A DNA stretch of 64,000 nt from Muricoccus roseus (lineage in GTDB: Bacteria > Pseudomonadota > Alphaproteobacteria > Acetobacterales > Acetobacteraceae), in assembly GCF_900141905.1 (NCBI RefSeq), contig NZ_FQZF01000003.1, forward strand, positions 1 to 64,000, given 5' to 3'. The notes under the pieces are model-generated. The model was not told the origin of the DNA, made no database searches, and saw only the letters and a list, made by a program, of their open reading frames with translations. The translations under genes and the position numbers were made by a program. Below are positions 8,234 through 19,495 of this stretch, piece after piece. Numbering within the stretch: position 1 is the stretch's first letter; each line of letters starts with the position of its first letter.

Positions 8234-9672
8234 TCCGCCGCCCCTCCGCTGCCGGCCGCAGGCCCGACATCCAGGCTGAGGGTGGCAGCCAGGCCGGGAG
8301 GCACCTGCCCGGGATGCGCATCGGCCAGGATCAGGTCGCCCCCATGCAGGCCCGCCACCGCGCGGACGAGGGAGAGGCCCAGCCCATATCCCGGCGTCGC
8401 CCGTGCATTGTCGGCCCGGAAGAAGCGCTCGCCGGCCCGGGCACGGTCGGCGGGCGGGAGGCCGGGGCCCTCATCGGCGACGGTGATGCGAACCATCGGC
8501 CCCGCCGCCTCGGCCGAGAGGCGGATGCGCCCCCCGGCGGGGGAGAACTTCACGGCATTGTCCAGCAGGTTGGCCACGGCCTGCAGGAGGAGGTCGCGAT
8601 CTCCGGTCATGCGCAGCCCGGGCGGCAGCGCCGTCTCCAGCGTGACCCCACGGCTCTCGGCGATGGCCTCGTACAGCTCGGCCGCATCGGCCAGGAGCGG
8701 GGTGAGGTCGAGCGGCGCGAAGGCGGCGCGGCGCGCGCCGGCCTCCGCCTCGGTGATGCGCAGCACCGCGTGGAAGATGCGGATCATGCCGTCCAGATCG
8801 GCGATCCCCTGCTCCACCGCGCGGCGCATGGTCTCCGGATCCGCCTCCAGCGCCTCCTCGAGCCGGCCGCGGGCACGCGCGACGGGCGTGCGGAGGTCAT
8901 GCGCGATCGCGTCCGAGACGCCACGGATGCCCGCCATCAGCGTGCCGATCCGATCCAGCATGGCGTTCAGCGTGCGTCCGAGGCGGTCGAACTCGTCGTC
9001 CCGGCCGGAGAGCGGCACGCGCTGGGAGAGGTCGCCGCCGGCGATGGCCGTGACGGTCTCGGCCGCCGGGCGCAGCATGTTCTGAAGCGCCCGACGGAGC
9101 AGCACGGCCCCGGTGACGGCGAGGAGGCAGGCGGCGAGGGCCGCCCAGCCAAGGCCGCGGGCGAGAAGCTGGCGGAGATGGAGGCGTTCCTCCACGTCAC
9201 GCCCGACGATCAGCCGGTCCCCGTTCGGCAGGTCGCTGCGGTACAGGCGCGCTTCCGTGAGCAAGCCCTCCCGCATCAGCGGCGCGCGCAGCCAGCGCAG
9301 GGCCTCCGCCTCCGGCGGGGGGCCATCCAGCTCGTCCGGCGTCGCGTCGAGATTGCCGGCCAGATGGCGCCCGGCGGAATCCGTGAGACGGTAGAGGTCC
9401 TGCGCATCGCCGTCCCGGGCCAGGCGCAAGGCCAGGGCGTCCAGCACGCCCTCCCGCCCCGCCTCGCGGAAGCGGGCGGTCATCGATGCGACATCGGCGC
9501 GGATGGCGGCATCGGTCTGGCGGTCCAGCCCGCCCGCGGTGTTCCACCAGACGATGCCGGAATAGGCGACGCCGCCGAGCAGGAACATGACGGCGAAGAA
9601 CACCGCGAAGCGGAACCCCGCGCTTTCCACCAGCCGCGGGACCGGTGCGCGGCGCAGTTCCTCGGCGGGCAT
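8230..9672 (-). CDS. Two-component sensor histidine kinase
   Basis: A 480-residue inner-membrane kinase. A transmembrane segment is near residues 22-45, followed by a periplasmic sensor region to about 175, a second membrane segment at about 177-195 and a HAMP domain with RRALQNMLRPA. The H box is DAIAHDLRTPVARARGRLEE near residue 260, and NLLDNAVKFSP (N box), DEGPGLPP (G1) and GYGLGLSLV (G2) complete the ATPase domain. It belongs to the EnvZ/QseC-like class. It sits 10 nt after the response regulator gene and overlaps the MFS gene. The stimulus is unknown. Confidence 0.93.
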   Translation of the reverse strand: MPAEELRRAPVPRLVESAGFRFAVFFAVMFLLGGVAYSGIVWWNTAGGLDRQTDAAIRADVASMTARFREAGREGVLDALALRLARDGDAQDLYRLTDSAGRHLAGNLDATPDELDGPPPEAEALRWLRAPLMREGLLTEARLYRSDLPNGDRLIVGRDVEERLHLRQLLARGLGWAALAACLLAVTGAVLLRRALQNMLRPAAETVTAIAGGDLSQRVPLSGRDDEFDRLGRTLNAMLDRIGTLMAGIRGVSDAIAHDLRTPVARARGRLEEALEADPETMRRAVEQGIADLDGMIRIFHAVLRITEAEAGARRAAFAPLDLTPLLADAAELYEAIAESRGVTLETALPPGLRMTGDRDLLLQAVANLLDNAVKFSPAGGRIRLSAEAAGPMVRITVADEGPGLPPADRARAGERFFRADNARATPGYGLGLSLVRAVAGLHGGDLILADAHPGQVPPGLAATLSLDVGPAAGSGGAAE

Positions 9673-9682
9673 CGGGGCCGCC

Positions 9683-10369
9683 CTAGGCGGCCTCCTCGGC
9701 GCGGATCATGTAGCCGGCGTTGCGGACCGTATGGATCAGCGGCTTGTCGAAGCCGCGGTCCAGCTTCTGGCGCAGGCGCGAGACATGCACGTCGATGACG
9801 TTGGTCTGCGGGTCGAAGTGATAGTCCCAGACCTTCTCCAGCAGCATGGTGCGGGTGACCACCTGCCCGGCATGGCGCATCAGGTGCTCCAGCAGGCGGA
9901 ACTCGCGCGGCTGGACGTCGATGCGCTTGCCGCCCCGCGTGACCGTGCGGGAGAGGAGATCCAGCTCCAGATCCGCCACGCGGAGGCGAGTGGCCGGGAC
10001 CTCCGAGGCGGGGCGGCGGCCGAGCGCCTCCACCCGGGCCAGTAACTCGGCGAAGGCGAAGGGCTTGGTGAGGTAGTCGTCACCCCCGGCCTTCAGGCCA
10101 CGCACGCGCTCATCCACCGCCGTGAGGGCGGTGAGGAAGAGGACCGGGGTGCGGTTGTCCTGCGCGCGCAGGGTTTCGACGAGGCGGAGGCCATCCACGC
10201 CGCCGGGCAGCATGCGGTCCAGCACCAGCAGGTCGAAGGGCTCACCAGCGGCGGCGAAAAGGCCATCCTTGCCGTTGTCGCGATGCTCGACGCTGTGGCC
10301 GGCCTCGGTGAGGCCCTTGCGGACGAAGCGGGCGACCTCGGGGTCGTCCTCAACAAGGAGGATACGCAC
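9683..10369 (-). CDS. OmpR/PhoB-type response regulator
   Basis: A 228-residue DNA-binding regulator. The receiver domain (1-115) has the acidic pair in ILLVEDDPE, the phosphoacceptor Asp in LLVLDRML near residue 50, and the conserved Lys in YLTKPF. The winged-helix output domain follows (RTVTRGGKRIDVQPREF, then VIDVHVSRLRQKLD and HTVRNAGYM). It is the first gene of the operon with the kinase and the MFS transporter and probably controls it. Confidence 0.95.
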   Translation of the reverse strand: MRILLVEDDPEVARFVRKGLTEAGHSVEHRDNGKDGLFAAAGEPFDLLVLDRMLPGGVDGLRLVETLRAQDNRTPVLFLTALTAVDERVRGLKAGGDDYLTKPFAFAELLARVEALGRRPASEVPATRLRVADLELDLLSRTVTRGGKRIDVQPREFRLLEHLMRHAGQVVTRTMLLEKVWDYHFDPQTNVIDVHVSRLRQKLDRGFDKPLIHTVRNAGYMIRAEEAA

Positions 10370-10458
10370 GGCATTTCCCTGGTTCTGGTTCGGGGCGGCA
10401 TCAACCCGGCCGCTCCATGCCCCATAGCGTCACGCACGGGGGCCCGACGCAAGATGCC

Positions 10459-10784
10459 CTACCGGCCGGCCATCCCGCGCAGCTCCGACAGGCGCTGGGC
10501 GTAGAGGCTAGCGAGGCAGGCCTCCTGCTTCTGGCCGGCCGCGCCGCATTCGCGGTTCCGGCGGGCGAGCCAGGCGCGCTGGCCGGCGGCGACGCCTGGC
10601 AGGCCACCGACGCGGAGATAGGCCTGGCTCATCTCCAGATCGAGCGTGGAGAGGCGGGCCGAGCCGCAGATCGCCTGCTCCACCGCCAGCATCGCCGCGG
10701 TGCAGTCGAAGGAGGGCTGGGCCCGCGCCGCACTGGCGAGGACAGCGGGAAAGAGAAGGGCGGCCAAGGTCAGAGCGGGGCGGA

Positions 10785-10788
<4 letters not shown>
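10459..10788 (-). CDS. LprI-like small secreted protein (DUF1311)
   Basis: A 109-residue protein. I chose the GTG at 10788 because it overlaps the stop of the HtrA gene (GTGA) and gives a clean signal peptide (MIRPALTLAALLFPAVLASAARA). The mature part resembles the lysozyme-inhibitor LprI/DUF1311 family: FDCTAAMLAVEQAICGS near residue 28, a central LDLEMSQAYLR helix, and later Cys residues (NRECG, EACL) likely to form disulfides. Periplasmic. Coupling to an envelope protease suggests an envelope-integrity role, which is inferred. Confidence 0.8.
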
Positions 10789-11882
<1,094 letters not shown>

Positions 11883-11961
11883 GGGGGGTTGGAACTCTCC
11901 AGCGATTCGGGAGGAAGTGGCTCCCCCATAGAGAGGGAACGACGGCAGCGGGTTCAAGGCA

Positions 11962-14406
11962 TCAGCCGCCCTGAGAGGGGTCTTCGGGCCAGCTATGCCG
12001 GGGATAGCGCCCCCGCATCTCCCGCCGGACCTCCGCCCAGCCGCCCCGCCAGAAGCCCGCGAGGTCGGAGGTGACGGCGATCGGCCGGCCGGCCGGGGAG
12101 AGGAGCGAGACCTGCAGGGGGATGCGGCCGCCCATCAGCGGCGGCGCGGCGGCCAGGCCGAACAGGTGCTGGGCGCGGGCCTCCAGCGCCGGCACCTCGC
12201 GGTCATAGTCGATCATGGCGCTGCGCCCCTCGGGCAGATCCACGCGGGGCGGCAGGTCGCTGTCCAGCCGGCGCTGGAGCTCCCAGGGCACCAGCCCGCG
12301 CAGGATGGCCACGGCATCCAGGCCGCGCAGCTCCGAGAGGCGGGACAGGCCGCTCAGATAGGGGGCGAGCCATTCGGCGGCCGAGGCGGCCAGGGCGGCA
12401 TCGGAGACATCCGGCCAGGGGGCGCCCTCGGTCGCATGGGCCCAGCGGAGGCGGGCGCGGAGCTGGGTGGCGGGTTTGGTCCAGTCCAGGTCCCGGAAGC
12501 CGCGGCCGGCGGCGGCGCGGGCCAGGGCCTCGGCCACGGCGGCCGGGTCCGCATGGGGAAGGGTGGCCTCCTCCAGCACCAGCGGGCCGAAGCGGAGGCG
12601 CCTGCGCGCCACCACGGCATTGGTCCGGCTGTCGAACTCCGTCACCTCCTCCCGCACGAAGCGCCCGGGGAAGCGGGCCTCCAGCGTGGCGCGGTCGAGC
12701 GGCGCGGCCATGCGGATGCGGGCCTCCGTCCCCGCCAGCTCCAGCGCGGCCACCGCCAGGAGCGGCGCCTTGCGCAGCGGGTCGGTGGCGGAAAGGCGGG
12801 CGCCCTGGCCGGAGGCCAGGCGGAAGGCGCCCTCCATCGCGCCGCGGCGGGCGGCGATGCGGTCGGGGAAGCCGGCGGCGAGGAGCGCGGCGGGGTCGCC
12901 CTCCGGCGCCGTGCGTTCCGGCACGGAAAGGCGGCGGCGGTGGAGCTGGGCGGTGCGGCGGATGCGCTGGACCGTCGGCCGGTCGGCCTCCGGATGGTCG
13001 CCGCCATGGAGGAGGTCCAGCCGCAGATGCAGGTCGCTCGGCGCCTCCCGGTTCCGGATGGGGTCGCGCTCCTCCAGCAGCGCGGCGAGGTCGGCGGCCA
13101 GCGCCCCCTCCCCCGGCGTCCGGGTCTCGACCATGACGCGGGCGAGGCGCGGATGGGCACCCATGCGGGCCATGCGGCGCCCGGTCGGGGTGATCCGCCC
13201 TTCGGCGTCCAGCGCGTCCAGCTCGTTCAGAAGGGTGCGGGCGGCGGCCAGGGCGCCTTCGGGGGGCGGGTCCAGGAAGGGCAGCGCGCGGGGCTCGGCA
13301 CCCCAGGCCGCGCAATCCAGGGCCAGGCCGGACAGCTCGGCCTCCAGCATTTCCGGCCGGTCGGCCAGCGGCAGCCCGCGATGCAGGGCCTCGGTCCAGA
13401 GGCGGATGGCAACGCCCGGCTCGGTGCGGCCCGCGCGGCCGGCCCGCTGCTCGGCGGCGGCGCGGGAGATGCGGATCGTGGCCAGGCGGGTCAGCCCCGT
13501 GGCCGCGTCCAGCCGGGGCGCGCGGCGGAAGCCGCCATCCACGACGATGCGAACGCCGGGCACGGTCAGCGAGGTTTCCGCGATCGAGGTGGCCAGCACC
13601 ACCTTGCGGCGGCCCTGCGGGTGGGGGGTGAGCGCGCGGTCCTGCTCGGCCGGCGGCATCTCGCCATGCAGGGGCAGGATCTCGGCATCCACCCCGCCCA
13701 GCCGCTCGGCCGTGCGGCGGATCTCGCCCCAGCCCGGGAGGAAGGCGAGCACATCACCGGGGTGCTCGCGCAGGGCCTCCCGGATGGCCGCCGCCATGGC
13801 CTCCGGCAGGTCGCGCGGCTCCTTGATGTCGCGGGGACGATGATGGACGACGACGGGATAGGCCCGCCCGGCGCTCTCGATCACGGGGCCGTCCAGCAGC
13901 GTCGCGAAGCCCGCCGCATCCAGCGTCGCGGACATGGCCAGCAGCCGCAGCTCCGGCCGCAATTCCCTCTGGAGGTCGAGGCAGAGGGCGAGGCCGAGAT
14001 CGGTGTCCAGATGCCGCTCATGCGCCTCGTCGAACAGCACGGCCGAGACGCCCTCCAGCCCCGGATCGGATTGCAGGCGGCGCACCAGCAGCCCCTCCGT
14101 CACCACCTCCACGCGGGTGCGGTCGGACACGGCGCGGTCGAGCCGGGTGGAGAGGCCGACGAGCCCGCCGGGTCCTCCCTCCCCCGCCAGCTCCGCCATG
14201 CGGCGCGCGGCGGCGCGGGCGGCCACGCGGCGGGGCTCCAGCACCAGGATCTTCCCCGTGGCCCAGGGCTCCTCCAGCAGGGCGAGCGGCACGATGGTGG
14301 TCTTGCCGGCGCCGGGCGGGGCGACGAGGACGGCGTTGGACCGCTCCCGCAGGGTCGTTAGCAGAGCGGGCAGGGCCTCGGAGACGGGAAGTTGGGGCAG
14401 GTCCAT
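11962..14406 (-). CDS. hrpB: ATP-dependent DEAH-box helicase HrpB
   Basis: An 814-residue superfamily 2 RNA helicase. Walker A is APPGAGKTT near residue 35, the DEAH box is VLFDEAHERHLDTDL near 125, and motif III is AMSATLD. VVLATSIAETSLTVPGVR and EQRAGRAGRTEPGVA are motifs V and VI. HA2/OB regions and the HrpB-specific C-terminal domain follow (W..PYLSGLSRLSEL). Length matches HrpB. Its cellular role is poorly defined. It is transcribed alone, separated from the HtrA gene by about 80 nt. Confidence 0.94.
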   Translation of the reverse strand: MDLPQLPVSEALPALLTTLRERSNAVLVAPPGAGKTTIVPLALLEEPWATGKILVLEPRRVAARAAARRMAELAGEGGPGGLVGLSTRLDRAVSDRTRVEVVTEGLLVRRLQSDPGLEGVSAVLFDEAHERHLDTDLGLALCLDLQRELRPELRLLAMSATLDAAGFATLLDGPVIESAGRAYPVVVHHRPRDIKEPRDLPEAMAAAIREALREHPGDVLAFLPGWGEIRRTAERLGGVDAEILPLHGEMPPAEQDRALTPHPQGRRKVVLATSIAETSLTVPGVRIVVDGGFRRAPRLDAATGLTRLATIRISRAAAEQRAGRAGRTEPGVAIRLWTEALHRGLPLADRPEMLEAELSGLALDCAAWGAEPRALPFLDPPPEGALAAARTLLNELDALDAEGRITPTGRRMARMGAHPRLARVMVETRTPGEGALAADLAALLEERDPIRNREAPSDLHLRLDLLHGGDHPEADRPTVQRIRRTAQLHRRRLSVPERTAPEGDPAALLAAGFPDRIAARRGAMEGAFRLASGQGARLSATDPLRKAPLLAVAALELAGTEARIRMAAPLDRATLEARFPGRFVREEVTEFDSRTNAVVARRRLRFGPLVLEEATLPHADPAAVAEALARAAAGRGFRDLDWTKPATQLRARLRWAHATEGAPWPDVSDAALAASAAEWLAPYLSGLSRLSELRGLDAVAILRGLVPWELQRRLDSDLPPRVDLPEGRSAMIDYDREVPALEARAQHLFGLAAAPPLMGGRIPLQVSLLSPAGRPIAVTSDLAGFWRGGWAEVRREMRGRYPRHSWPEDPSQGG

Positions 14407-14599
14407 CGTCCCGGGGGTCTCGGGGCGGGGAAGCGGCTTGTCAAATGCGGGAATAGCCCGTGGCCGCCAGCTTGGGGATCGGGCCTGGGGTCACGACTCC
14501 GACAAGGCGCGCCGGAAGCCCCCGCGCTTCGGTGACAAGCACGGCCCGGCCCTCTATGGCGCGAGGCATGCCCCCTTTCGAGGTCCCCGGCCAGCCCTG

Positions 14600-16351
14600 A
14601 TGGAATCCAGCACGACCGGGCTCGAGGCCTCATCGCGGGACAGCTCGCCACGCCGCGCCCCGCGCGCCGAGTGGTCGGTCCGAACGCGGCTCGTCATCCT
14701 CGCCCTCTCGGTCGCGCTGCCCGCCGCCCTGGCCCTGGGGCTGGCAGCGCTCGAGGGCTGGCGCACCGCGCGGGAGCGGACGGACGGGGCGCTGACCGCC
14801 CGCACGGAGGCGCTCTCGGCCGCCATCGTCCGGGAACTGGCAGCGGTGCGGGGAACGCTGGAGACGCTGGCCGCCTCGCCCGCCTTGGCGGAGGGGCGGC
14901 TGGATGCCTTCCGAGAGCAGGTCGGGCGAACGCCCCGCCCGGCGGAGGCGCGGATCGGGCTGACGGCGATGGATGGCCGCATGCTGGTCAGCTCGAAGGC
15001 TCCCATGGGCACTCCCCTGCCGCCGAGGGGCGATCCCGAGGTGGTGCGGCGCGTCTTCGAGACAGGCGAGGTGCAGGTCTCCGACCTCTATCGCGGGTCG
15101 GTCACGCGCGAGCATCTGGTGGCGGTGGACGTGCCGGTCCGGAGCACGGAGGGCGGGGTGGCCTACGACCTCAACATGGGCTTGCGCGCCGCCTCGCTCG
15201 ACCAGGTGCTGACCGAGCAGCGCCTGCCGGACACATGGCGCGCGGCACTGCTGGACGGGCGCGGGCTGGTGGTCGCGCGCACCCATGATTCCAGCACCTT
15301 CATCGGGCGCCAGGCGACGCCCCTCTCCATGATGGCGATCGCCGCCGGGATCTCCCCCTTCGACACCGTGTCGCATGAGGGCGCGCCGGCGCGCGGCGCC
15401 CATGCGGCCGTGCCGGGAACCGGCTGGCGGGTGGCGGTGGTGGTCCCGCAGGAGGAACTCTCGGCGCCGCTGGAGGCTGGGCTTCTCGCCGCGGCGGCCA
15501 CGGGGGGCGGGCTGTTGCTGCTCGGGCTGAGCGGCGCGGCCTGGCAGGGGCGCCGGATCGCGGTCGCCTTCTCGGCGCTCGCCCAGGGCGCGTCGGCGCT
15601 CGGCCGCGGCGCGGAGCCGGTGCAGCCGCCCCGCGGCGTCTCGGAGGCCAGCCGCGTCGGCACGGCCCTCGCCGATGCGGCGGCGGCCCTGGCCGGGCGC
15701 GAGGCGGAGCGTGCCGAGGCCGACCGGCGGCAGGACATCCTGATCCGCGAGCTGAACCACCGGGTGAAGAACACCCTCGCCACCGTGCAAGCGATCGCCG
15801 CCCAGACCCTGCGGCGGGAGGGGCGTGACCCGGCGCTGGCCTATGCCGATCTGGACGAACGGCTACGGGCCCTGGCCCGGGCGCATGACCTGCTGGTGGC
15901 CGGCACCTGGGGCGACACGCCGCTGCCGGATGTGGTCCGGGCCGCGCTGGCCCCCTGGACCGAGGCGGGGCGGGTGCGGATCGCCTGCCTGTGCGGCACG
16001 TCCTTTCCCACGCTGCGGCCCGCCCAGGCGCAGGCCCTCGTCCTCGCGCTTCATGAGCTGGCCACCAACGCAGCGAAATACGGCGCCCTCTCCCGCTCGG
16101 AAGGGGCGGTCGCCCTGTGCTGCGCGGCGACCGAGGGCGGCGCCCTGGTGCAATGGACCGAGCAGGGCGGCCCCCCGGTGGAGGAGGCTTCGGCGCCGCG
16201 CCGCGGCTTCGGCACCCGGCTGCTGGAGCGCGCCCTGCCGCGGGAGCTTGGACCGGGCTCGGAGGTGGTGCTCGACTTCGCGCGGGAAGGGCTGCGGGCC
16301 GAGATCCGGATCCGGGGCACCGCGCAGGAGCCCGCGGGAAAGTCCGGTTGA
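14600..16351 (+). CDS. HWE-family sensor histidine kinase with extracytoplasmic Cache-like domain
   Basis: A 583-residue membrane kinase. The start at 14600 (MESSTTGLEASSRD) precedes a membrane segment near residues 30-50; the open frame upstream has no homology. An extracytoplasmic sensor of about 230 residues (dCache-like, TLETLAASPALAEGRLDAF) ends at a second membrane segment (AAAATGGGLLLLGLSG). The catalytic part has the HWE hallmark ELNHRVKNTLATVQAIA, HELATNAAKYGALS and WTEQGG, and a G box GFGTRLLERAL. HWE kinases often feed single-domain regulators or PhyR-type stress circuits. No regulator gene is adjacent. Confidence 0.92.
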   Translation: MESSTTGLEASSRDSSPRRAPRAEWSVRTRLVILALSVALPAALALGLAALEGWRTARERTDGALTARTEALSAAIVRELAAVRGTLETLAASPALAEGRLDAFREQVGRTPRPAEARIGLTAMDGRMLVSSKAPMGTPLPPRGDPEVVRRVFETGEVQVSDLYRGSVTREHLVAVDVPVRSTEGGVAYDLNMGLRAASLDQVLTEQRLPDTWRAALLDGRGLVVARTHDSSTFIGRQATPLSMMAIAAGISPFDTVSHEGAPARGAHAAVPGTGWRVAVVVPQEELSAPLEAGLLAAAATGGGLLLLGLSGAAWQGRRIAVAFSALAQGASALGRGAEPVQPPRGVSEASRVGTALADAAAALAGREAERAEADRRQDILIRELNHRVKNTLATVQAIAAQTLRREGRDPALAYADLDERLRALARAHDLLVAGTWGDTPLPDVVRAALAPWTEAGRVRIACLCGTSFPTLRPAQAQALVLALHELATNAAKYGALSRSEGAVALCCAATEGGALVQWTEQGGPPVEEASAPRRGFGTRLLERALPRELGPGSEVVLDFAREGLRAEIRIRGTAQEPAGKSG

Positions 16352-16412
16352 TCCCTGGGCAGCGGCCCGGGGGCGCCCCACCTGCCGGGCACCCGTTGGA
16401 AAGGATTCCCCC

Positions 16413-17363
16413 ATGCAGAAGCGCCCGCTCGGCCGTTCCGGCCTGGAGATCGCCCCCCTGGTCTTCGGCGGCAATGTCTTCGGCTGGACGGTCGATGAAA
16501 GGACGAGCTTCTCCCTGCTCGATGCCTTCGTCGATGCCGGGCTGAACGCGGTCGACACGGCGGATGCCTATTCCCGCTGGGCGCCGGGCAACCAGGGCGG
16601 CGAATCCGAAACGATCATCGGCAACTGGCTGCGCGCGAACCCCGGCAAGCGGAAGCGCGTGCTGATCCTCACCAAGGTCGGCTCCGACATGGGCCAGGGG
16701 CACAAGGACCTCTCGGCGAGGTGGATCGAGAAGGCGGTGGAGGATTCCCTGCGGCGCCTGAACACCGATGTGATTGACCTCTACCAGTCGCACTGGCCCG
16801 ATCCGAACACGCCGCAGGAGGAGACGCTGCGCGCCTATGAGCGACTGCTGCGCGCCGGGAAGATCCGGGCGATCGGCACTTCCAACTACGACGCGGCGCT
16901 GCTGGAGGAATCTCTGAAGGTCGCGCGGGAAAAGGGTCTGCCGCGCTACGAGTCGCTCCAGCCCCAGTACAACCTCTATGACCGCTCCGGTTTCGATGGC
17001 GCGCTGCGCGACCTGGCGATGCGGGAGGGGATCGGCGTCATCACCTACTACTCCCTCGCCTCCGGCTTCCTCTCGGGCAAGTACCGCTCGAAGGAGGATC
17101 TCTCGAAGAGCCAGCGCGGCAAGGGCGTGGAGAAGTACCTGGACGCGCGCGGCATGAAGATCCTGGCGGCGCTGGACGAGGTTTCGGCGCGGCTGGGCGC
17201 GAAGCCCGCCGAGGTGGCGCTGGCTTGGGTGATCGCGCGGGAGGGCGTGACAGCCCCGATCGCGAGCGCCACGGGCCTGGAGCAGCTGGCCAGCCTCGTC
17301 CGCGCGGTGCACCTCGCCCTCTCCGCCCAGGACATCGCGCTTCTGGACGCCGCCAGCGCCTGA
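16413..17363 (+). CDS. Aldo/keto reductase
   Basis: A 316-residue NADP-dependent oxidoreductase of the AKR superfamily, YdjG/Tas-like. The start MQKRPLGRSGLEIAPLVFGG is preceded by GGAAAGGA at 16398-16405. The tetrad is visible: Asp and Tyr in VDTADAYSRW, Lys in ILTKVGSD, and His in QSHWPDP. GKIRAIGTSNYDAALL and the C-terminal cofactor loop (PIASATGLEQL) agree. The stop TGA overlaps the ATG of the DsbD-like gene. Substrate unknown. Confidence 0.93.
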   Translation: MQKRPLGRSGLEIAPLVFGGNVFGWTVDERTSFSLLDAFVDAGLNAVDTADAYSRWAPGNQGGESETIIGNWLRANPGKRKRVLILTKVGSDMGQGHKDLSARWIEKAVEDSLRRLNTDVIDLYQSHWPDPNTPQEETLRAYERLLRAGKIRAIGTSNYDAALLEESLKVAREKGLPRYESLQPQYNLYDRSGFDGALRDLAMREGIGVITYYSLASGFLSGKYRSKEDLSKSQRGKGVEKYLDARGMKILAALDEVSARLGAKPAEVALAWVIAREGVTAPIASATGLEQLASLVRAVHLALSAQDIALLDAASA

Positions 17364-19459
17364 TGCGCGTGTTGCGGCAGGTGGCGCATCGGGCCTATGC
17401 CGCGCCGATGCGCGCCCTCGTGCTCCTCCTGGCCCTGCTGACCGCGCCCCTCGCCGCCCATGCGGTGGAGAGCGAGGCGGCGGCGTCGCCCCGCGCCCGG
17501 GTGACGCTGGTGGCCGAGCAGGCCGCCGTGGCGCCGGGGCAGCCCTTCCGCCTGGCGTTGCGGCAGGTGCTGGCCGAGGGCTGGCACACCTACTGGACCA
17601 ATCCGGGCGATGCGGGAGAAGCGCCCTCGCTGGAGCTCGCGCTGCCGGATGGGGGGCAGGCCGGGGCGCTGTCCTTCCCGGCACCGCTGCGCATCCCCTA
17701 CGGGCCGCTGGTGAACTTCGGCTATCTCGGCGAGGCGGTGTTCCCGCTGACGGTCACGCCGCCCGCCGATCTGCAACCCGGGCGGCTCTACACCATCGAG
17801 GGCACGGGGCGCTGGCTGGTCTGCGCCGATGTCTGCATCCCCGAGGAAGGCGCCTTCCGCCTGGACCTGCCGGTGGAGGCCGAGGCGCGGCCCGACCCCG
17901 CCGCCGCGGATCTGTTCCGCGCGGCCGAGGCGGCCCTGCCCCGCCCCTTCCCCTTCACCGTCCGCCTGGGCTTCGAGGGCACGAAAGGCGCCATCGAGCT
18001 GTCCGGGCCGGGCATCGCGCCGGGCGCGGTGAAAGATGCCTTCTTCTTCCCCGAGCCTCTGGGCGTGATCGACAACACCGCGCCCCAGCGCCTCGCGCTG
18101 CGGAACGGCGCGATGGTGCTCTCCCTCACGCGCGGCGCCTCGCCGCTGCCGGCCAGCCTTTCCGGGGTGGTGACCCTCACGGATGCGGCCGGGGTGCGCA
18201 GCGCCTATGCCGTCTCGGCTGAACCGGGCGCGATGCCGGCCGCGCCCTCCGCCCTGCCGCTCTGGCAGGCGGCGCTCTTCGCGGCGCTGGGCGGGCTGGT
18301 GCTGAACCTGATGCCCTGCGTCTTTCCCGTGCTGGCCATGAAGGCCATGGGGCTGGCGCGGCTCTCCGGCGCCTCCCGCCGCGCGGTGCGGAACGAGGCC
18401 CTGGCCTATGTCGCGGGCGTGGTCCTCGCCTTCCTCGCGATCGGCGGGGCGCTGGTGGCGCTGCGGGCGGGCGGCATGGTTGCGGGCTGGGGGTTCCAGT
18501 TCACCTCGCCGGTCTTCGTCGGCGGCATGGCCTGGCTGATGCTGGCGGTCGGGCTGAACCTTTCGGGCGTCTTCGCCGTGGGCGGGCCCAGCCTTGGCGG
18601 CTCGCGCTGGGGCAGCTTCGGCACCGGGCTTCTGGCCGTGGCGGTCGCCACGCCCTGCACGGCGCCTTTCATGGCGGCGGCGCTCGGGGCAGCCATGGCG
18701 ATGCCGCCCGCCGCCGCCCTCGCCGTATTCGGCGCCATGGGCCTCGGCATGGCCCTGCCCCATGCGCTGCTGGGCACCTTTCCGGCCCTGGCGCGGCTGC
18801 TGCCCCGGCCCGGCGCCTGGATGGAGCGGCTGCGCCAGGCGCTGGCCTTCCCGATGTATGGCGCGGCCGCCTGGCTGGCCTGGGTGGTTTCGGTCCAGCT
18901 GGGGCCGGACGGGTTGATCCCGGTGCTGGCCGGCGCGCTGCTGGTGGGCTTCGGCGCCTGGGTGCTGGGCGTGGCGCAGCTCTCCGGCCGGCGCGGCTGG
19001 ATCGGGCGCGGGCTGGCCGGGGCGGCCGTGCTGGGCGCGCTCGCGCTGCTGCCGCAACTGTCGGCGGCGCCCTCCCCCGCCCTCGCGGCCGAGCGGCCGG
19101 AGGAGGCCTGGTCCGAGGCGCGCGTGGCGGCCCTGCGGGCCGAGGGGCGGCCGGTTTTCGTCAACCTCACCGCCGCCTGGTGCATCACCTGCCGTGTGAA
19201 CGAGCGGGTGGCACTGGAGACCGCCGCCACTCGCGCCGCCTTCGCACGGGAAGGCGTGGTGCTGCTGACGGGCGATTGGACCCGGGGCGATCCCGCCATC
19301 TCCGCCCTGCTGCGCGCCCAGGGGCGAGAGGGCGTGCCGCTCTACCTTTTCTATCCCGCCGGTGGCGGGGCGCCGGTCGTGCTGCCGCAGATCCTGACGG
19401 AGCGGATGGTGATCGAGGCGATCACCGCTGGCCGGGAGGGCTCGCGGCCGGCGGCGTGA
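17363..19459 (+). CDS. DsbD/ScsB-like thiol:disulfide interchange protein
   Basis: A 698-residue protein that passes electrons across the inner membrane. All three redox modules keep their Cys pairs: an N-terminal periplasmic domain with VCADVCIPEEG, an eight-helix membrane domain with NLMPCVFPV and VATPCTAPFMA, and a C-terminal thioredoxin domain with TAAWCITCRVNE. The start at 17363 is coupled to the previous stop (TGATG). An internal ATG at 17408 gives a shorter signal peptide (MRALVLLLALL) and is a real alternative. The architecture is closer to ScsB than to short CcdA. Confidence 0.9.
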   Translation: MRVLRQVAHRAYAAPMRALVLLLALLTAPLAAHAVESEAAASPRARVTLVAEQAAVAPGQPFRLALRQVLAEGWHTYWTNPGDAGEAPSLELALPDGGQAGALSFPAPLRIPYGPLVNFGYLGEAVFPLTVTPPADLQPGRLYTIEGTGRWLVCADVCIPEEGAFRLDLPVEAEARPDPAAADLFRAAEAALPRPFPFTVRLGFEGTKGAIELSGPGIAPGAVKDAFFFPEPLGVIDNTAPQRLALRNGAMVLSLTRGASPLPASLSGVVTLTDAAGVRSAYAVSAEPGAMPAAPSALPLWQAALFAALGGLVLNLMPCVFPVLAMKAMGLARLSGASRRAVRNEALAYVAGVVLAFLAIGGALVALRAGGMVAGWGFQFTSPVFVGGMAWLMLAVGLNLSGVFAVGGPSLGGSRWGSFGTGLLAVAVATPCTAPFMAAALGAAMAMPPAAALAVFGAMGLGMALPHALLGTFPALARLLPRPGAWMERLRQALAFPMYGAAAWLAWVVSVQLGPDGLIPVLAGALLVGFGAWVLGVAQLSGRRGWIGRGLAGAAVLGALALLPQLSAAPSPALAAERPEEAWSEARVAALRAEGRPVFVNLTAAWCITCRVNERVALETAATRAAFAREGVVLLTGDWTRGDPAISALLRAQGREGVPLYLFYPAGGGAPVVLPQILTERMVIEAITAGREGSRPAA

Positions 19460-19495
19460 CGTGGCGGGCCGGGACGGTATGCTGGCCGGCATCGC